A stretch of DNA of 5,895 nt from DAOTZS01 sp034434335 (GTDB lineage Bacteria > Chloroflexota > Anaerolineae > CG2-30-64-16), in assembly GCA_034434335.1 (NCBI GenBank), contig DAOTZS010000223.1, positions 1 to 5,895 on the forward strand. Reading direction: 5' to 3'. Each line of letters starts with the position of its first letter. Position 1 is the stretch's first letter. The translations under genes were made by a program, and so were the position numbers. Shown in pieces: positions 4,801 to 5,895 of the stretch. The notes under the pieces are model-generated. The model was not told the origin of the DNA and did not search any database. It saw only the letters and a list, made by a program, of their open reading frames with translations.

Positions 4801-5895
4801 TCAGGGCCCAACGCGGCCCCGTCGGCTCAGGCGCAGCACGGCAAAGCCCAGCAGGGCAGCGCCCCCCAGGGCCCCGCTGCCAAGTGCCAGGATCAGCTTC
4901 GGCGCGCGAGCCGGTTGAGCGGTATGCAGGGGGGCAGGGGTAGAAGTGAAAGACAGGATAGCACCTTCCCCACGTCCCTCACTATAAGAGCGGATGGGCG
5001 GCTGCGTGGCCTGCTCCCCAACCCCCGATGGACGGGTCAGGGCCGGCAGGAAAGAGCGTTGAGGAGGTGTACCGGTGGGTGTAGGAGCTATGGCCAGGGA
5101 GGCAGGCGCTGGTGAGGGCGGGGTGGCAGGCCAGGCCGCTGGTTGGGCGGGCGTGGCCGTTGCCGGCTCCACCTCTGGCGCAAGCGCAGGTGACGTTGGC
5201 GTGGCTACCCATGCAGGCGGGAAAAACGCTGGTGAGGGCCGTATCGCTGCGGTGGCTACAGATGGGACGGGACTGTGCTGATCCCCTTCCGGAGGGGGTG
5301 GGGTGTTGGTGTATCTGCGGGTGGCGGTCGGCTGAAGGTGGGGCTTGGGTGTCTGGGTGGCACTGGCTGTGGCAGTGGGGACCGGTGTCGCAGAGGGGGT
5401 GGGTGTCAGGGTAGTGGTTGGGCTGGCCGTAAGGGTGGCAGTGGCAGGCTGGCCAATCGCGGCGCTGGCGATCTTGTCTATATAGCGGACCCGGCTGTCG
5501 TCAGCCTCGATCTCCTCCAGCAGGTAGTAGTAGGTTATCCCTGGCATGACATCCAGGTCGCGGTACTGGTATGTTGCGCCGACGAGATCGCCCACGGCCG
5601 GCTGCTGGTGGATCCAGGTGTCCCAGGGGCCGGTGGCTGCCAGGGCACGGTAGATGCGAAAGGCGCTGCTGTTCAGCTCGCTGGCGGTTTCCCAGCGCAG
5701 CAGGATGGCGTCGGGTTGTGGCTCGGCGGTGAAGTAGAGCAGGGTCACAGCCGCGTGGATTGACAACAGGGGATACCCACACAGGAACGCCAGGAGCAGG
5801 AGCGCGTATCTCGCGCACAGGGCTTTTGCGGCGCGGCGCAGTGCCCGATACGCTGCGGTCCCCCACGCCCGGGCCCGACCTGCCCATATGGGCCA
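4801..5895 (-). CDS. Secreted type I membrane protein with an FnIII-like domain and Thr/Pro linker (5'-partial)
   Basis: The minus-strand frame is open to the right edge; 364 residues are visible and the start codon is beyond the window. Counting from the edge, residues 18-47 form a signal peptide: basic ALRRAAKALCARY, then ALLLLAFLCGYPLL, with likely cleavage near SIHA. A TTG at 5766 is the only start-like codon in this stretch and would delete the signal, so it is rejected. Residues about 51-147 are an FnIII-like beta-sandwich (FTAEPQPDAILLRWETASEL, AFRIYRA, ATYQYRDLDVMPGITYYYLLEEI). A long Thr/Pro/Ala linker follows (about 148-330). A C-terminal helix (about 334-354) ends in the basic tail RLSRRGRVGP, giving an outside domain tethered to the membrane. 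Before the helix lies RSFLPALTRPSG, not a true LPXTG. This domain type is common in bacterial surface proteins. Its stop lies 23 nt before the C25 peptidase start, so it may be the protease's partner or substrate. Confidence 0.85.
   Translation of the reverse strand, partial: WPIWAGRARAWGTAAYRALRRAAKALCARYALLLLAFLCGYPLLSIHAAVTLLYFTAEPQPDAILLRWETASELNSSAFRIYRALAATGPWDTWIHQQPAVGDLVGATYQYRDLDVMPGITYYYLLEEIEADDSRVRYIDKIASAAIGQPATATLTASPTTTLTPTPSATPVPTATASATQTPKPHLQPTATRRYTNTPPPPEGDQHSPVPSVATAAIRPSPAFFPPAWVATPTSPALAPEVEPATATPAQPAAWPATPPSPAPASLAIAPTPTGTPPQRSFLPALTRPSGVGEQATQPPIRSYSEGRGEGAILSFTSTPAPLHTAQPARAPKLILALGSGALGGAALLGFAVLRLSRRGRVGP

Noticed and set aside
4801..5100. LPXTG sortase signal at the C-terminus of the right-hand protein
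   Set aside because: The nearest motif is FLPALTRPSG, lacking LPXTG spacing and lying far upstream of the helix. The helix plus basic tail reads as a simple membrane anchor.
5275..5763. Plus-strand open frame of 162 codons opposite the FnIII-like gene
   Set aside because: It is Gly-rich antisense of the Thr/Pro linker and FnIII-like region. The minus strand carries a signal peptide, a domain and a membrane anchor.

Overview
This GC-rich window looks like a piece of a Chloroflexota genome (Anaerolineae/Caldilineae type). That is inferred from style, not from a marker gene. Three of the four proteins carry long Thr/Pro-rich linkers of the TPTATPT kind, one ends in a short YLPLI tail, and the spacers hold palindromic interspersed repeats of a sort I associate with that phylum. 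No rRNA, tRNA, CRISPR array, transposase or phage gene is visible. All four genes appear to encode exported or membrane-anchored envelope proteins.

Layout. (1) 2-676, + strand: the 3' end of a secreted protein with a Thr/Pro linker, one SdrD B-like/prealbumin-like beta-sandwich domain, a second Thr/Pro linker and the tail YLPLIGSRN. Its start lies left of the window. (2) 677-874: a spacer with a degenerate interspersed palindrome (710-743), two overlapping inverted repeats (795-823) and a promoter with a perfect TATAAT box (834-839). (3) 875-2140, + strand: a membrane-anchored protein with one N-terminal transmembrane helix, a Thr/Pro linker and two tandem copies of an unrecognised domain of about 130-148 residues. 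(4) 2141-2365: the spacer between convergent genes, with an 18-bp perfect palindrome, a strong intrinsic terminator (19-bp stem, AAA loop, T6) serving the + strand gene, and a third imperfect hairpin. (5) 4777-2366, - strand: a C25 (gingipain/PorU-like) cysteine peptidase lipoprotein with the His/Cys pair intact. (6) 5895-4801, - strand: a secreted type I membrane protein with a signal peptide, an FnIII-like domain, a long Thr/Pro linker and a C-terminal membrane anchor. Its start codon lies just right of the window.

The two minus-strand genes are separated by 23 nt and probably form an operon: a membrane-tethered FnIII-like adhesin or scaffold followed by a lipid-anchored protease. The two plus-strand genes converge on them but appear to be separately transcribed. 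A simple reading is a cell-surface locus in which the C25 peptidase matures or trims surface proteins, perhaps including its neighbours. That functional link is inference. The most useful points for a reader are the corrected start of the right-hand gene (a signal peptide is lost if a TTG at 5766 is taken as start), the two competing starts of the peptidase, the duplicated unknown domain, and the compact promoter and hairpin structures in the spacers.
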